Shown here piece after piece: positions 1 through 9,656 of a stretch of 64,000 nt of DNA; the first letter of the stretch is position 1; every line of letters begins with the position of its first letter. The notes below the pieces were generated by a model. The model was not told where the DNA came from and ran no database searches. It saw only the letters and a program-made list of their open reading frames with translations. The position numbers and the translations under genes are program-made. Origin of the DNA: Longimycelium tulufanense (GTDB lineage Bacteria > Actinomycetota > Actinomycetes > Mycobacteriales > Pseudonocardiaceae); the NCBI RefSeq assembly GCF_014645795.1, contig NZ_BMMK01000020.1, forward strand, positions 1 to 64,000. The letters are read 5' to 3'.

Positions 1-51
1 GAGCACGACGAGGACGTTGACACCCCTGCCCGATCGGCGGAGCCGGCCCAT
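1..51 (-). CDS. Possible 5' end of a membrane or secreted protein (partial)
   Basis: An ATG at 51 on the minus strand opens a frame reading MGRLRRSGRGVNVLVVL that runs off the window start. Basic residues followed by a hydrophobic stretch look like the N-terminus of an exported or membrane protein. No clear Shine-Dalgarno sequence is visible, and the frame is also open further upstream, so the start is uncertain. Too little is present to name a family, and it could be chance. Confidence 0.2.
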   Translation of the reverse strand, partial: MGRLRRSGRGVNVLVVL

Positions 52-162
52 GCCGTAGCCGAGGGGCGGGTCACGGGCGTCAGGCCCTAGGCGGGGTGTG
101 TAGCTTGTCCAGCAGGTTGCGGAGGATCGCGGGCCCGTCGAGGGTCAGGACAGACCCGGCGT

Positions 163-282
163 GAAACCGGGCGGGTCCACCTCTTCGACGAGCCCACCGT
201 GGGGCTGCACATGGCCGAGGTCGACGTGTTGCTGGCGTTGTTCGGCCGGCTCGTCGATGCGGGGAACAGCGTGATCGTGGTG
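163..282 (+). pseudogene. Fragment of an UvrA-type ABC excinuclease (C-terminal Walker B region)
   Basis: Read in frame this stretch gives ETGRVHLFDEPTVGLH followed by MAEVDVLLALFGRLVDAGNS and VIVV. That is the second-ATPase Walker B/D-loop region of UvrA and of UvrA-like resistance proteins (LFDEPTTGLH, then LVDAGNTVVVIEHN). The next residues should be the EHN/EHD switch histidine, but the frame reads GRPDSW instead, so homology stops abruptly. Upstream homology also ends within a few codons. About 40 codons remain of a protein normally over 750 aa, so this is a remnant and not a gene. The fragment assignment is firm; how it arose (deletion or recombination) is inference. Confidence 0.7.
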
Positions 283-652
283 GGACGCCCGGACAGCTGG
301 AGTGGGTCCACGCGCAACGCTCGCACACGGCCGCCGAACTGCGTCGAGACCTCGCGCGGGCAGCGGTGGATCAACTGGCGAGGAGTGAACCTGGTGATCG
401 TTTATCCGGCATCGGCATCTCGTTTCAACGGATGAGCGATCGGGTGTTCAGGATATCGTTTGCCGTTGGCGGGTTCCGGTAGGGCTGCGCTTCTTCTGCC
501 CACCTGCTGTCCATTTTCCTCCCGGTGGAACTTCAGGAGCTGGACGGAATTGGGTAGTTCATTCTGTTTCCTCTACCCGGAACCGGGGTGGATCGGCTGT
601 GGGTGACTCTTGACCAGTTGTGTCTGGAGGGCAGTGGGAAATGTTCGTGTGC
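283..652. other. Gene-poor stretch after the uvrA remnant
   Basis: No convincing coding region is visible on either strand. One plus-strand frame starting near 298 (QLEWVHAQRSHTAAELRRDL, then ARAAVDQLARSE) has coding-like composition and could be the tail of another broken gene, but no family is recognised. Base composition falls towards average around 420-600, as expected of intergenic DNA. Confidence 0.4.
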
Positions 653-1114
653 CTAGAGGAACCGCTGCTCGAGTGCCGCTGCCACTTTATGGCAGAGCTC
701 GGCGAACATGGCCTGTTCGCCGGGAGAGAGTGCTTCCACGGCGACCGCGGCGTTCTCCCGGCGGCTGTGTGCCGCGCGAGTGAGGAACTGCAGGCCCCCC
801 TCGGTCAGTGAGGTCAGCTGCTCGCGACGGTCCTCCCCGGCGGCCTGCTGTCTGATCAGGTGCCGGTCCTTGAGGGTGCGGAGGGCCTTGGAGACGCTCG
901 GGCGCGAGCTGCCCAGCGACACGCTCAGCGCCGACGGCGTCATCGGCCCACGGATACGGAGCAGCTCCAGAATGTCGTACTGGGTCCACGTAACACCCTC
1001 CGGATTGGTGCGGGTGCGTTGCGCGACCAGTACGCACTGGAGGTGGGACAGCGCATTCTCCAGATCGCAGGGCTGCTCCGGGGTCGGCTGCGGTGAACTG
1101 GTCGATGTCGTCAT
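653..1114 (-). CDS. MarR family transcriptional regulator
   Basis: A 153-aa winged-helix regulator. The core reads TWTQYDILELLRIRGPMTPS, then an HTH (SALSVSLGSSRPSVSKALRT) and a wing with the typical DRREQ (AAGEDRREQLTSLTEGG). This is the MarR layout of a dimerising helix, HTH, wing and C-terminal helix. The start chosen is ATG 1114, giving MTTSTSSPQP and a normal MarR length. The frame is open to another ATG at 1327, which would add 71 low-complexity residues. No neighbouring enzyme points to the ligand: the upstream DNA is a long non-coding stretch and the downstream DNA is gene-poor. Target and effector are unknown. Confidence 0.85.
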   Translation of the reverse strand: MTTSTSSPQPTPEQPCDLENALSHLQCVLVAQRTRTNPEGVTWTQYDILELLRIRGPMTPSALSVSLGSSRPSVSKALRTLKDRHLIRQQAAGEDRREQLTSLTEGGLQFLTRAAHSRRENAAVAVEALSPGEQAMFAELCHKVAAALEQRFL

Positions 1115-1625
1115 GGGAGCGGCTTTCGGTGTGTTGGGGGAAGGTGATCGTTCCAGGGGTGGGGGAGGTATTCGGGGGTGGCCAGGAACGGGTCCGCCGG
1201 ACCGTATCCGGCCACCGGTGGCGGCCGCGGTGGGACGCATCCTAGGGTAGATGCCGTGCTCTTCCCAGGCTGCGGCGGTGAAAGGCCGGAAAACGAGGGC
1301 GGTAATGCGGCGACGGTCGAGCTTCATGTGCGCCGGCCTTTCTGGAAAAGGTGCCGGCTCGCGCCCTGTCGATGGTCGACGTTATTCGGTCGGCAGCGGC
1401 GAAACCTCCGGGGCACCCGAGGCTGGGACAACTCCGGACACCCGCCGCCGACCCGACGGCGCCCGGACGCTGCTGACGCGCGCTGACCAGCCGAAACCAC
1501 CTCGCCACCGACGATCAGGACCGATAACCGGGAGGCTACCCGTTGGGGCGAGGCACCCCGCCGGCCCGCACTCCGGAACCGGGCCTTGCCCGGTAGTGAT
1601 CCGCTGTCAACCCGGTCTCACACGC

Positions 1626-1730
1626 CTGTGGATTGTCCTCGCCAGCTGTGGACACCCGTTTTGACCTGCGCAATTCGCCCCCTAGGCTGGACGCGGGGCG
1701 CCGCCCCCGGAGAGGGCGGGGGCTGCCTAC
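1626..1730 (+). repeat. Family A repeat, copy 1: twin TGTGGA boxes, promoter and GC hairpin
   Basis: Order of parts: CTGTGGATT at 1626, CTGTGGACA at 1646 (20 bp later), a -35-like TTGACC at 1661-1666, a 16-bp spacer, a -10-like TAGGCT at 1683-1688, then a GC hairpin with GCGCCGCCCCCGGAGAGGGC around 1698-1717. The same parts recur at 6038-6133 and, more diverged, at 20167-20270. In copies 1 and 2 the distance from the first TGTGGA box to the -10 is identical (57 bp). A perfect 9-bp hairpin at 1762-1785 could end a short transcript. Nothing here is coding. It looks like a small RNA gene or a repeat carrying its own promoter; the function is unknown. Confidence 0.55.
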
Positions 1731-1761
1731 AGACAGGGCGGGGCCATCGTCCGGAGGGGCA

Positions 1762-1785
1762 GCGCAGCCCGGTGCGGGGCTGCGC
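1762..1785 (+). terminator. GC hairpin downstream of family A copy 1
   Basis: GCGCAGCCC and GGGCTGCGC pair over 9 bp around a 6-nt loop, about 75 nt after the predicted start of the family A transcript. There is no U-tract, which is common for actinobacterial terminators. The link to the repeat is inferred from position. Confidence 0.35.
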
Positions 1786-2033
1786 GGAGCGAGGGGTGGT
1801 CGACCCCGCGATGGCCAGCCGGCCACAACCGAAGCCGGTTCGGCCCGCGCCCGGCACCCCCGGGGCGCGGCGGGCCGTTCCCGCTCGCGATGCTCAGTCG
1901 CCGGCGATCGGGGCCGGGGGTGGCGGGTCGCCTCGCCGGGCGGGCGGGGTGCTGCGGCGGGGGCAGGGCAGCCAGCTTCGGCAGCAGTCGGCGAGCGGCC
2001 GTGCCGTCGCCGGGCCGGCGCCCGCGACCGCTG

Positions 2034-2064
2034 TTGACTTGGAGCGCGCTCCAACTCGTAGCGT
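2034..2064 (+). promoter_or_regulatory. MerR-type promoter with 19-bp spacer and dyad operator
   Basis: TTGACT (2034-2039) and TAGCGT (2059-2064) are 19 bp apart. The spacer contains TTGGAGCGCGCTCCAA, a perfect dyad. An over-long spacer holding an inverted repeat is the hallmark of promoters that MerR proteins activate by DNA distortion. Transcription would begin about 7 nt beyond the -10, at or next to the GTG at 2072, so the mRNA is probably leaderless and the regulator autoregulated. Confidence 0.85.
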
Positions 2065-2071
2065 CGTCCCC

Positions 2072-2472
2072 GTGAGCTACCCGATTGCGCAGGCAGCCGA
2101 GAAGAGTGGGCTGTCCACCGACACCCTCCGGTACTACGAGCGGATCGGGCTGATCGACCGGCCGGCCCGTGACTCCAACGGTCGCCGCAGCTACTCCGAC
2201 GACGACCTGGCATGGCTGGAGTTCCTCACCAAGCTGCGGACCACCGGCATGCCCATCCGACTCATGCGGGAGTACGCGCGGCTGCGGCGAGCGGGAAGCA
2301 GCACCGCCAGTCGCCGCAAACAGATCCTGGTCGAGCACCGGCAGCAGGTCCTTGCCCGGATCGCCGAGCTCGAAGCCTGCGTCGACGTGCTCGACTACAA
2401 GATCGACAACTACGAGCGGCTCGCCTGCGAAACCGCCGAGCCGCCCACCCACGTCTACCAGGAGAAGACCGC

Positions 2473-2476
<4 letters not shown>
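2072..2476 (+). CDS. MerR family transcriptional regulator
   Basis: 134 aa. The N-terminal winged HTH is typical ([20 protein letters not shown]), followed by the [15 protein letters not shown] wing and a C-terminal coiled-coil dimerisation helix (about residues 80-120). No effector domain or metal-binding cysteines are present; the single cysteines near 107 and 123 do not form a metal site. It therefore belongs to the short MerR group that responds to electrophiles or unknown signals. The start GTG 2072 follows its own MerR-type promoter by 7 nt, with no Shine-Dalgarno. Its stop overlaps the aldo/keto reductase start (ATGA), so the two are co-translated and the reductase is the likely target. 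The signal may be a reactive carbonyl (inference). Confidence 0.92.
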
Positions 2477-3462
<986 letters not shown>

Positions 3463-3476
3463 TCCACCAACAGCCT

Positions 3477-3513
3477 GTCGGCGTCTCGCCCACCTGATGG
3501 GCGAGACGCCGAC
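3477..3513 (+). terminator. Bidirectional terminator between convergent genes
   Basis: A perfect 16-bp stem, GTCGGCGTCTCGCCCA with TGGGCGAGACGCCGAC, around a 5-nt loop, followed by TTTTT at 3524-3528. It separates the aldo/keto reductase from the convergent inhibitor-like gene and can serve both. Confidence 0.85.
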
Positions 3514-3534
3514 GCGGCGCGATTTTTGGAGCCA

Positions 3535-4173
3535 TCAGGCTAGCTTGAATGCTTTGAAACCGTTCGGCATGCTGCGGAACTCGCGCACTGCGATGTTCCC
3601 GACGTTGGTGAAGCACCAGCCATCGTTACTGAAGGTTTGGACGGTATTGCCAGTCATGTTGTAAATGGCGTGCGGGACGTTGCCGCCATGCCTCGAGTTG
3701 TAGCAGACGCTGGCGAGGCTGGGAGAGCTCGCCCAGCTCTTTCCGCTGAAGTCCCCGTTCTCGTAGAAGCACACTCGACCGCCGTCGCAGCGGGGTGCGA
3801 CCCGGATCGCCTTGGCGCGATCGGAGACACCCGTCGCGCCCTGCTTGAACCGGATCAGTGCGTAGGGCGCGTTCGAGCAGTTCTCGTCGTCGAACGCCTC
3901 GACCTGGGCGACCTCGCTGCGGTTGTTGTAAATGGAGGCCACGCGGGAGGACGTGCCGTCCGGCCAGGTGGCGGTCAGCCGGTAGCACTGGCCGGCCTTC
4001 GTGTCCACCTCCTTCTTCTTTCCGGTGTAGTTCGCCTCGGACCACACGCAGACCCGTTTCGTGCCGCAGTCGGGGTCAGCCGGTGCTGCCGACGCTGCGG
4101 AGCTCAGTGCGGTACCCAGTAAGGTGGCGCCCATTAATGTGCCGAGAACCAACCGTGCAGTGCGGCGGAACAC
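3535..4173 (-). CDS. Secreted protein with two peptidase-inhibitor I36-type domains
   Basis: 212 aa. A Sec signal peptide (MFRRTARLVLGTLMGATLLG, then TALSSAASAA with cleavage near APA|DPD) leads into two similar cysteine-containing beta modules. The first starts at CVWSEANYTGKKKEV and the second at VCFYENGDFSGKSW. Each has the tryptophan/glycine and 'SIYNNRS' or 'AIYNMTG' signature of the inhibitor I36 family, whose founder is the Streptomyces metalloproteinase inhibitor SMI. That family is often annotated on lone domains; here two are in tandem. The gene stands alone, has a GGAGG site before its ATG and ends at a shared terminator. Export is clear. Actual protease inhibition is inferred from family membership. 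Confidence 0.8.
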   Translation of the reverse strand: MFRRTARLVLGTLMGATLLGTALSSAASAAPADPDCGTKRVCVWSEANYTGKKKEVDTKAGQCYRLTATWPDGTSSRVASIYNNRSEVAQVEAFDDENCSNAPYALIRFKQGATGVSDRAKAIRVAPRCDGGRVCFYENGDFSGKSWASSPSLASVCYNSRHGGNVPHAIYNMTGNTVQTFSNDGWCFTNVGNIAVREFRSMPNGFKAFKLA

Positions 4174-4342
4174 TATCGGTCCTCCATTTGTTCGCCTTAT
4201 GCCATCGGAAAACGACGTGGTGGGCGGCGACGTTAGCTAGCACGCATCGAAACGCTCAAGCGACCTCCACCTGAACGGAGCGAAGATCTTTCAGGTTATT
4301 GCCGGATCGGGTGAACCGGTGCGAGGTTTCGGGCCCGAGGAC

Positions 4343-4376
4343 GGCGTGCCGGCCGCACGACAACGGCCGGCACGCC
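4343..4376 (-). terminator. Terminator of the XRE/TPR regulator gene
   Basis: A 13-bp perfect stem, GGCGTGCCGGCCG with CGGCCGGCACGCC, around an 8-nt loop, 24 bp past the stop of the minus-strand regulator gene. Confidence 0.7.
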
Positions 4377-4399
4377 ATCCATCACTTCCCCCGGGTCCT

Positions 4400-5794
4400 T
4401 CATGCGGCGGGTTCGAGCAAGTCCGAGATGCGCTGCGCGAGTTCCATCGCGTCCCTGGACTTGTGATGCCGCAACGCTTCCGTGCGTAGCGCACCGATCT
4501 TGCGCGTAACGCGTTCCGAACGGACATCGGGCACCAAATCGGCCACCTCGTTGCCCACCCGGACGCCGTAGCCGGTGTCACCGAGGCGAAGATGGGTGAT
4601 GGCGAGCCGGTTGAGCGTCAACACCCGGCGGCGCGTCCTCGTTTGCTGGTCTTGGCTCGCGCTGCGCATCAGACGCTCGACGGCATGCGTCGCGTAGCGG
4701 CGGTCGTGCAGGGCGAGCATGGCATAGACCCGGCCGGCCAGGTTGTCCAGGCCGGAGGCGTCCAGCAAGGGCGGTCCGGGACGGTCGGAATCCCGATCCC
4801 TGCCGTGGAACGCTGCCTCCGCGCGGGCCAGCGCGTCCACCGCAGCCCGCGGCATCGCCATATCCGCGTACGCCTTGGCCTGGTGCCCCCACAGCAACGC
4901 GCTCGCCCGGCCAGAGCGGGACTCGCTCGCCGGCAGATGCCCGAGCTGGAAGTACTTCAACGCCTCGTTCGGCGCGGCCTCGCCGAGGTGGACACAACCA
5001 ATGTGGTTCAACGCCGACACCGCGCGCACGGGATCGCCCGCCGCGCGCGCGGAGGCGAGCGCTTCCGTGAGCAGGCCGTGCGCTTCCCGATTCAGCCCAA
5101 GGTCGTGGGAGGTCCAACCGGCCAGGTTGCGCAGATCGGTGAGCACCGCCAGCAGCCCGCGCTCGACCTCCTCGCCCCGGGCCGCCTCGAGCAGGCGCTC
5201 CGCGTAGTGCATGGCGGCCAAGACCGCGTCCCGGATCGTGCGCGCACCGTACTGCTTGTCCAATGCCGCAAGCATGCGCGCCGTGCTGCGCAGCTGCTCC
5301 AACTCGGCACGGCCCACCCGGTTCGGCACCGGCGTCTCCGACGTCGGCGTCGCCAGCGCGGTGCCCGTCGAGGCGTCGATTCCGACGCCCGCGGCGAACC
5401 CGAGAGCCAGGCTGAAGAACCGTCGGCGTTGCATGTCGTCGTCCTCCACTTCTCCGGCACCGGGGCCGGGTGGCGACGTGACGCGCGGCGGGGCGAGATC
5501 GTCGTCCTCTGCGTAGGCCAGCCCGAGGTACCCGCGGGGTACGCCGAGACCGTCGGCGATCCGGATCAGCACGTCGTAGGAGGTGACCTGCCGGCCGGCC
5601 AGGATTTCCGACACTTCCGACGGGGACTGCTGGGTGAGTAACGCGATGTTCCGCTGCGTCACCCCGCGGCGTTGCAGCAGCTGGTAAACGCGGGCGATGT
5701 CGCGGCGGGCGAGCGCGGCGCGCATCTCGGGCGCCCGCCACAGCACCGGATCCACAACGTCTTCCCCTGGCTGATGCCTGGTCATCCTGACCAC
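4400..5794 (-). CDS. XRE-type HTH regulator with TPR-like C-terminal region
   Basis: 464 aa. Residues about 25-95 hold an XRE/lambda-repressor HTH (RGVTQRNIALLTQQSPSEVS, then EILAGRQVTSYDVLIRIADG). An acidic linker with a hydrophobic alanine-rich segment (FSLALGFAAGVGIDASTG, about 125-145) follows, then a long helical region of TPR-like pairs such as NREAHGLLTEALASARAAGD. This architecture (HTH plus TPR, about 400-470 aa) is common in Streptomyces and Pseudonocardiaceae regulators of secondary metabolism or development, often sensing small signals. The gene is monocistronic with its own terminator. Its regulon is unknown. The start could be the first ATG or the ATG three codons later. Confidence 0.85.
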   Translation of the reverse strand: MVRMTRHQPGEDVVDPVLWRAPEMRAALARRDIARVYQLLQRRGVTQRNIALLTQQSPSEVSEILAGRQVTSYDVLIRIADGLGVPRGYLGLAYAEDDDLAPPRVTSPPGPGAGEVEDDDMQRRRFFSLALGFAAGVGIDASTGTALATPTSETPVPNRVGRAELEQLRSTARMLAALDKQYGARTIRDAVLAAMHYAERLLEAARGEEVERGLLAVLTDLRNLAGWTSHDLGLNREAHGLLTEALASARAAGDPVRAVSALNHIGCVHLGEAAPNEALKYFQLGHLPASESRSGRASALLWGHQAKAYADMAMPRAAVDALARAEAAFHGRDRDSDRPGPPLLDASGLDNLAGRVYAMLALHDRRYATHAVERLMRSASQDQQTRTRRRVLTLNRLAITHLRLGDTGYGVRVGNEVADLVPDVRSERVTRKIGALRTEALRHHKSRDAMELAQRISDLLEPAA

Positions 5795-6037
5795 CCCCCA
5801 TGCGGCCTACTCCAGAGTAGGGCTGATCACCCGTACGAGGAGCGCCAATCGGCGAACGGCATCGGCGAGGCCGAACAGCCGTGCGGTGAGCGGTTCGATT
5901 GGCGAGGCGAACGGTCGGGTGACGCGTTGGGCCGAGCGGGTACGTCCCGGGAGATGGGCCGCTGCCACGCGTCACCTCGGTTGACCCGACGGTGGCTTTG
6001 CACGGAAACCGGCCATCGTCAAGCGTCTTTCCAGCGG

Positions 6038-6133
6038 CTGTGGATTCCGTCGGTGAGCTGTGGACAGCGGTTTCCGCCGATGAGCGCCGCCCGATAGGCT
6101 GGCCCAGGGGCCGCCCCCCGGAGAGGGTGGGGG
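6038..6133 (+). repeat. Family A repeat, copy 2
   Basis: CTGTGGATT at 6038 and CTGTGGACA at 6058, a -10-like TAGGCT at 6095-6100, and a GC hairpin (CCGCCCCCCGGAGAGGGTGG, 6111-6130). The 20-bp box spacing and 57-bp distance to the -10 are the same as in copy 1, while the DNA between the boxes differs. No good -35 hexamer is visible. Selection on layout rather than on the whole sequence is the simplest reading. A predicted transcript would run into the 3' end of the convergent oxidoreductase gene. Confidence 0.55.
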
Positions 6134-6174
6134 TGGTCTTTCGGACGAGCGCTCGAGGGCGGGCGAGGTGGCCG

Positions 6175-6200
6175 GCCGGCTCTCCGGCGCTGGAGCCGGC
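6175..6200 (+). terminator. GC hairpin downstream of family A copy 2
   Basis: GCCGGCTC pairs with GAGCCGGC around a 10-nt loop. It lies between the repeat and the 3' end of the minus-strand oxidoreductase gene, so it may terminate transcripts from either side. It occupies the same relative position as the hairpin after copy 1. Confidence 0.4.
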
Positions 6201-6247
6201 GAGGCTGCGGTCCAGCAGCGGGCCGGGTGGCCGCGTTCGCGCCGGGC

Positions 6248-6721
6248 CTAGCCTTGGTCGCCCTGGCCGAGCCGCTGGACGCGAACCAGGGGGAGCCGCT
6301 CGGCGATGTCGGCCGGCAGCGGGTCCGGGCCGGCCAGCTCCCGGATACCCAAGGCCCGGGCGAGTCCGGCGGCCGTCCGCCGGTGACGTTGCCGGTAGAT
6401 CTCCAACCGTGCGCGGGCCTCCTCCGGCGGAAGGACACTCGCCCGCGCCTCGGCCCCACGAACGCGTCCGGTCCACACCCGGACCGCCGGCTCCGCACGG
6501 ACATTGCGGAACCACTGGGAATGCGGACCATAGCCGGACACCAGAATCAGCGCTCCCGGCTCGCGATCGAGCACTTCCAGGACGACGTAGCGCGGGAGGC
6601 CGCTGCGTCGCCCGCGGTGTTCCAGCATCATGAATTGCGGGCCGAGAAGCCATCCGAAACCGCGCCGGAACAGCGGAACCGGAGCGCGGGCAAGGGCGCG
6701 CGGAATGCGTCGTCGTACCAC
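6248..6721 (-). CDS. Deazaflavin (F420)-dependent nitroreductase-family oxidoreductase
   Basis: A 157-aa split-barrel protein of the DDN/FDOR-A type, which uses coenzyme F420H2 to reduce quinones or nitro compounds. Family signals are LEHRGRRSGLPRYVVLEVLD, the segment GYGPHSQWFRNVRAEPAVRV and the closing RLPLVRVQR. The strand order and the SQWFRNVR motif (normally W-x-x-N-L) match the Ddn group. The start GTG 6721 gives MVRRRIPRAL; an in-frame stop lies two codons upstream. It is a lone gene, so its physiological substrate is open. Confidence 0.85.
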   Translation of the reverse strand: MVRRRIPRALARAPVPLFRRGFGWLLGPQFMMLEHRGRRSGLPRYVVLEVLDREPGALILVSGYGPHSQWFRNVRAEPAVRVWTGRVRGAEARASVLPPEEARARLEIYRQRHRRTAAGLARALGIRELAGPDPLPADIAERLPLVRVQRLGQGDQG

Positions 6722-7012
6722 GGGTCAACCGTACAGCCGCCGCGTCGTGCCGGCCGACGACCGAAAGCGGACCCCGTCACCGGCATGAGCCCATCCGGCG
6801 CACGACACGGTTACCGGATCAGACACGCGAAACTCGCCGAACGGTAAGAAACGACCCATGAGCCGGACGTCAGCCCACCACTGGTCGCGGTGGTGCTCCA
6901 TGAACGGCAACACGGGTGAGAAGCCCGGAACACCAAGGCAAATCCACCTGGTGCGGAAACCACCGGCCGTGCCTCGCCGGGGAGACGGGACCGGCCGATG
7001 GTCCGGACCAGC

Positions 7013-8692
7013 TCACCCCCGGAGCAGCGCCTCGATCTCACCGCGCAGCCCGTCCAGGGTCTGGCGGCCCCGGCGACGCGCATCGGTCAGCTCCTCCGTG
7101 CTGCCGGCCTGCTCCACGACCTCCACGTACGCCTTCAGCTTCGGCTCGGTGCCCGACGGCCGGATCATGATCCGCAGGCCCTCGCCGCGCAGCGCGACGG
7201 TGTTGTCACGCGGCCGCAGGTCCTCGGCCGTCACCGCGCGGCCACCGATCTCGGCCGGAAGCCGACCGCGCACCGCCTCCATCGCCGGCACGACCTCCGC
7301 CATCGCCCCGAGCCGTACCGACACCTGGTCGGTCATGTGCAGACCGTGCCGCACCGCGAGCTCGCCCAGCGCGTCGATCAGCGTGCGACCCGACGCCTTC
7401 AGCTCCGCCGCGAGGTCGCAGGCCAGCAGGGCCGCGGACATCCCGTCCTTGTCCCGCACCAGATCCGGGGCCACGCAGTGCCCCAGCGCCTCCTCGTAGG
7501 CGTACACCAGGCCGGTACCCGCACCGTCGCCGGCACGCACCAGCCACTTGAACCCGGTCAGCGTCTCGTCGTAGCGGGCACCACGCGCCGCCGCAACCGA
7601 CCGCAGCATCGACGAGGACACGATCGTCGTGGCCACCAACGGATCAGGGTACTCCGATCGATCCACAGTGGACAGAATCCGGTCGCCGAGCAGCACGCCC
7701 GTCTCGTCACCACGCAGCATCCGCCACGACCCGGCCGGCTCGCGAACCCCGACCGCACAGCGGTCCGCATCCGGGTCCAGCGCGATCGCGACGTCCGCAC
7801 CCACCTCGGAGGCCAGCTTCAGCAACGCATCCGTCGCGCCCGGCTCCTCCGGGTTGGGGAACGAGACGGTCGGAAAGTCCGGATCTGGCGCGGCCTGCGA
7901 CGGTGTCACGTGCACGTCGGTGAACCCGGCCGTGTTGAGTACCCGCACCATCGTCTCGGCGCCGACCCCATGCAGCGGCGTCACCGCCACCCGCAGGTCA
8001 CGCGCCGACCCGGCCGGCAGCTCCGCCACCCGGTGCACGTACTCGTCGACCAGCTTCTCGTCGCTCGTCGTCCAGTCGCTGGATCGCGGAACCGCCACGG
8101 CAGCGCCAACCGCCGCGATGGCCGCCTCGATCTCGGCATCCACCGGTGGCACGATCTGCGCGCCCGCCTCGAGGTACACCTTGTAGCCGTTGTCGCCCGG
8201 AGGGTTGTGCGAAGCGGTCACCTGCACACCCGCCACGGCGTCCAGCCGCCGCACGGCGAACGCCAGCACCGGGGTGGGCAGTTGCCGCGGCAGCACCCGG
8301 ACGTCGAACCCCGCGGCCGCCAGCACACTCGCGACATCCGCGTGGAACTCCTCCGAGCCGTACCGGGCGTCCCGGCCCACCACGACCACGCCACCGCCGT
8401 GCCCGTGCTCCCGCAACCACGCGGCCAGACCCGCGGTCGCCCGCACCACCACGGAGCGGTTCATCCCGTTCGGCCCGGCCCGCAGCGGGCCGCGCAGGCC
8501 CGCGGTGCCGAAGGTCAGCGGGCCGGACATGCGCGCGGCCAGCTCATCCGCCGCCCCCGCGTCACCGGCCAGCGCGGCCGCCAGCACCTCCTGCAGCTCG
8601 GCCCTGGCCGCCGGGTCCACGTCGTCGGCGATCCACCGGAACGCCGCGTCCCGCAGCGCCGGTGTCACGCGCCCCGAACCCGGCGTACTCAC
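7013..8692 (-). CDS. pmmB: Phospho-sugar mutase (phosphomannomutase/phosphoglucomutase)
   Basis: A 559-aa alpha-D-phosphohexomutase interconverting hexose or pentose 1- and 6(5)-phosphates. The four domains are seen in order: active-site serine loop ([11 protein letters not shown]), metal-binding loop ([10 protein letters not shown]), sugar-specificity loop ([11 protein letters not shown]) and phosphate-binding loop ([10 protein letters not shown]). The length fits the PmmB/phosphopentomutase-like branch. Its GTG overlaps the stop of the purine nucleoside phosphorylase gene (GTGA), so the pair is coupled, as deoD-pmmB is in mycobacteria. The pairing suggests it can convert the (deoxy)ribose 1-phosphate released by the phosphorylase to the 5-phosphate (inference). 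Confidence 0.92.
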   Translation of the reverse strand: MSTPGSGRVTPALRDAAFRWIADDVDPAARAELQEVLAAALAGDAGAADELAARMSGPLTFGTAGLRGPLRAGPNGMNRSVVVRATAGLAAWLREHGHGGGVVVVGRDARYGSEEFHADVASVLAAAGFDVRVLPRQLPTPVLAFAVRRLDAVAGVQVTASHNPPGDNGYKVYLEAGAQIVPPVDAEIEAAIAAVGAAVAVPRSSDWTTSDEKLVDEYVHRVAELPAGSARDLRVAVTPLHGVGAETMVRVLNTAGFTDVHVTPSQAAPDPDFPTVSFPNPEEPGATDALLKLASEVGADVAIALDPDADRCAVGVREPAGSWRMLRGDETGVLLGDRILSTVDRSEYPDPLVATTIVSSSMLRSVAAARGARYDETLTGFKWLVRAGDGAGTGLVYAYEEALGHCVAPDLVRDKDGMSAALLACDLAAELKASGRTLIDALGELAVRHGLHMTDQVSVRLGAMAEVVPAMEAVRGRLPAEIGGRAVTAEDLRPRDNTVALRGEGLRIMIRPSGTEPKLKAYVEVVEQAGSTEELTDARRRGRQTLDGLRGEIEALLRG

Positions 8693-9570
8693 GCCCGCTC
8701 CACCAGCTTCCGCAGCAGCTCGCCCATGCGGGCCGCGGCGGCCCGGCCGGCCTCGAGGACCTCCTCGTGGTTCAGCGGCTCGCCGGTGATGCCCGCGGCC
8801 AGGTTCGTCACCAGCGACAGGCCGAACACCTCCGCGCCGGCCGCGCGCGCCGCAATGGCCTCCAGCACGGTCGACATACCCACCAGGTCGGCGCCCAGCG
8901 TGCGCAGCATCCGGATCTCGGCCGGCGTCTCGAAGTGCGGTCCGGGCAGGCCGGCGTAGACGCCCTCCTCCAGTGACGGGTCGATCTCCCGCGCCACCGT
9001 GCGCAGCCGCTGCGAGTACAGGTCGGTCAGGTCGACGAACGTCGCGCCGACCAGCGGCGAGGTGGCGGTGAGGTTCAGGTGGTCGCTGATCAGCACCGGC
9101 TGGCCGACCTGCATGCCCTGCCGCAGGCCGCCGGCGGCGTTGGTGAGCACGACCATCCTGCAGCCCGCCTGCACGGCGGTCCGCACCCCGTGCACCACCT
9201 GGGCCACACCCTTGCCCTCGTAGTAGTGCGTGCGGCCGAGCACCACCAGCACGTTCTTCTCGCCCACAGGCACCGAACGCAGGGAGCCGCCGTGGCCCTG
9301 CACGCTCGGCGGTAGGAACCCGGGCAGGGTCGCCACCGGCACCTCGGCCGCGGGCTTACCGATCAGATCCGCCGCTGGCCGCCAACCGGAGCCGAGGACG
9401 ACGGCCACGTCGTGCCGCGCCACCCCGGTGCGCTCGGCCAGCTCCGCCGCGGCCGCGCTCGCGGCGCCCGTGGGGTCGGCCGCCGGATTGATCCTGCGCT
9501 CGCTGCTCGGCAACTCCGTACTCGGGGCGGTCGCCGGGTCCGTCGTCGGGTTCGTGCTGCTACCGGTCAC
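8689..9570 (-). CDS. deoD: Purine-nucleoside phosphorylase
   Basis: A 293-aa trimeric-type PNP splitting purine nucleosides with phosphate to base and (deoxy)ribose 1-phosphate. Motifs are [34 protein letters not shown], the base-pocket [17 protein letters not shown] and [11 protein letters not shown]. An N-terminal Ser/Thr/Pro-rich tail of about 35 residues precedes the catalytic core. It is the first gene of a coupled pair with the phosphomutase. Mycobacteria have the same order (Rv3307-Rv3308), which supports a nucleoside salvage unit. Confidence 0.94.
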   Translation of the reverse strand: MTGSSTNPTTDPATAPSTELPSSERRINPAADPTGAASAAAAELAERTGVARHDVAVVLGSGWRPAADLIGKPAAEVPVATLPGFLPPSVQGHGGSLRSVPVGEKNVLVVLGRTHYYEGKGVAQVVHGVRTAVQAGCRMVVLTNAAGGLRQGMQVGQPVLISDHLNLTATSPLVGATFVDLTDLYSQRLRTVAREIDPSLEEGVYAGLPGPHFETPAEIRMLRTLGADLVGMSTVLEAIAARAAGAEVFGLSLVTNLAAGITGEPLNHEEVLEAGRAAAARMGELLRKLVERA

Positions 9571-9656
9571 GGCCGCAGCCTAGCCCGGGCCGGTGGGCGG
9601 TGTTCGGGGTCGGTCCGCGACCACCGCCGGCCGGCTCAGCAGCACGATCCGGCTGG

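Noticed and set aside
1115-1327. N-terminal extension of the MarR regulator to the ATG at 1327
   Set aside because: The added 71 residues are Pro/Arg-rich low complexity with no MarR counterpart; ATG 1114 gives a normal length. A separate leader peptide remains possible.
6725-6913. 62-codon minus-strand frame ending just before the F420-type oxidoreductase
   Set aside because: In the same frame as the gene but closed by a stop two codons upstream, unusual composition, no family. Treated as chance.
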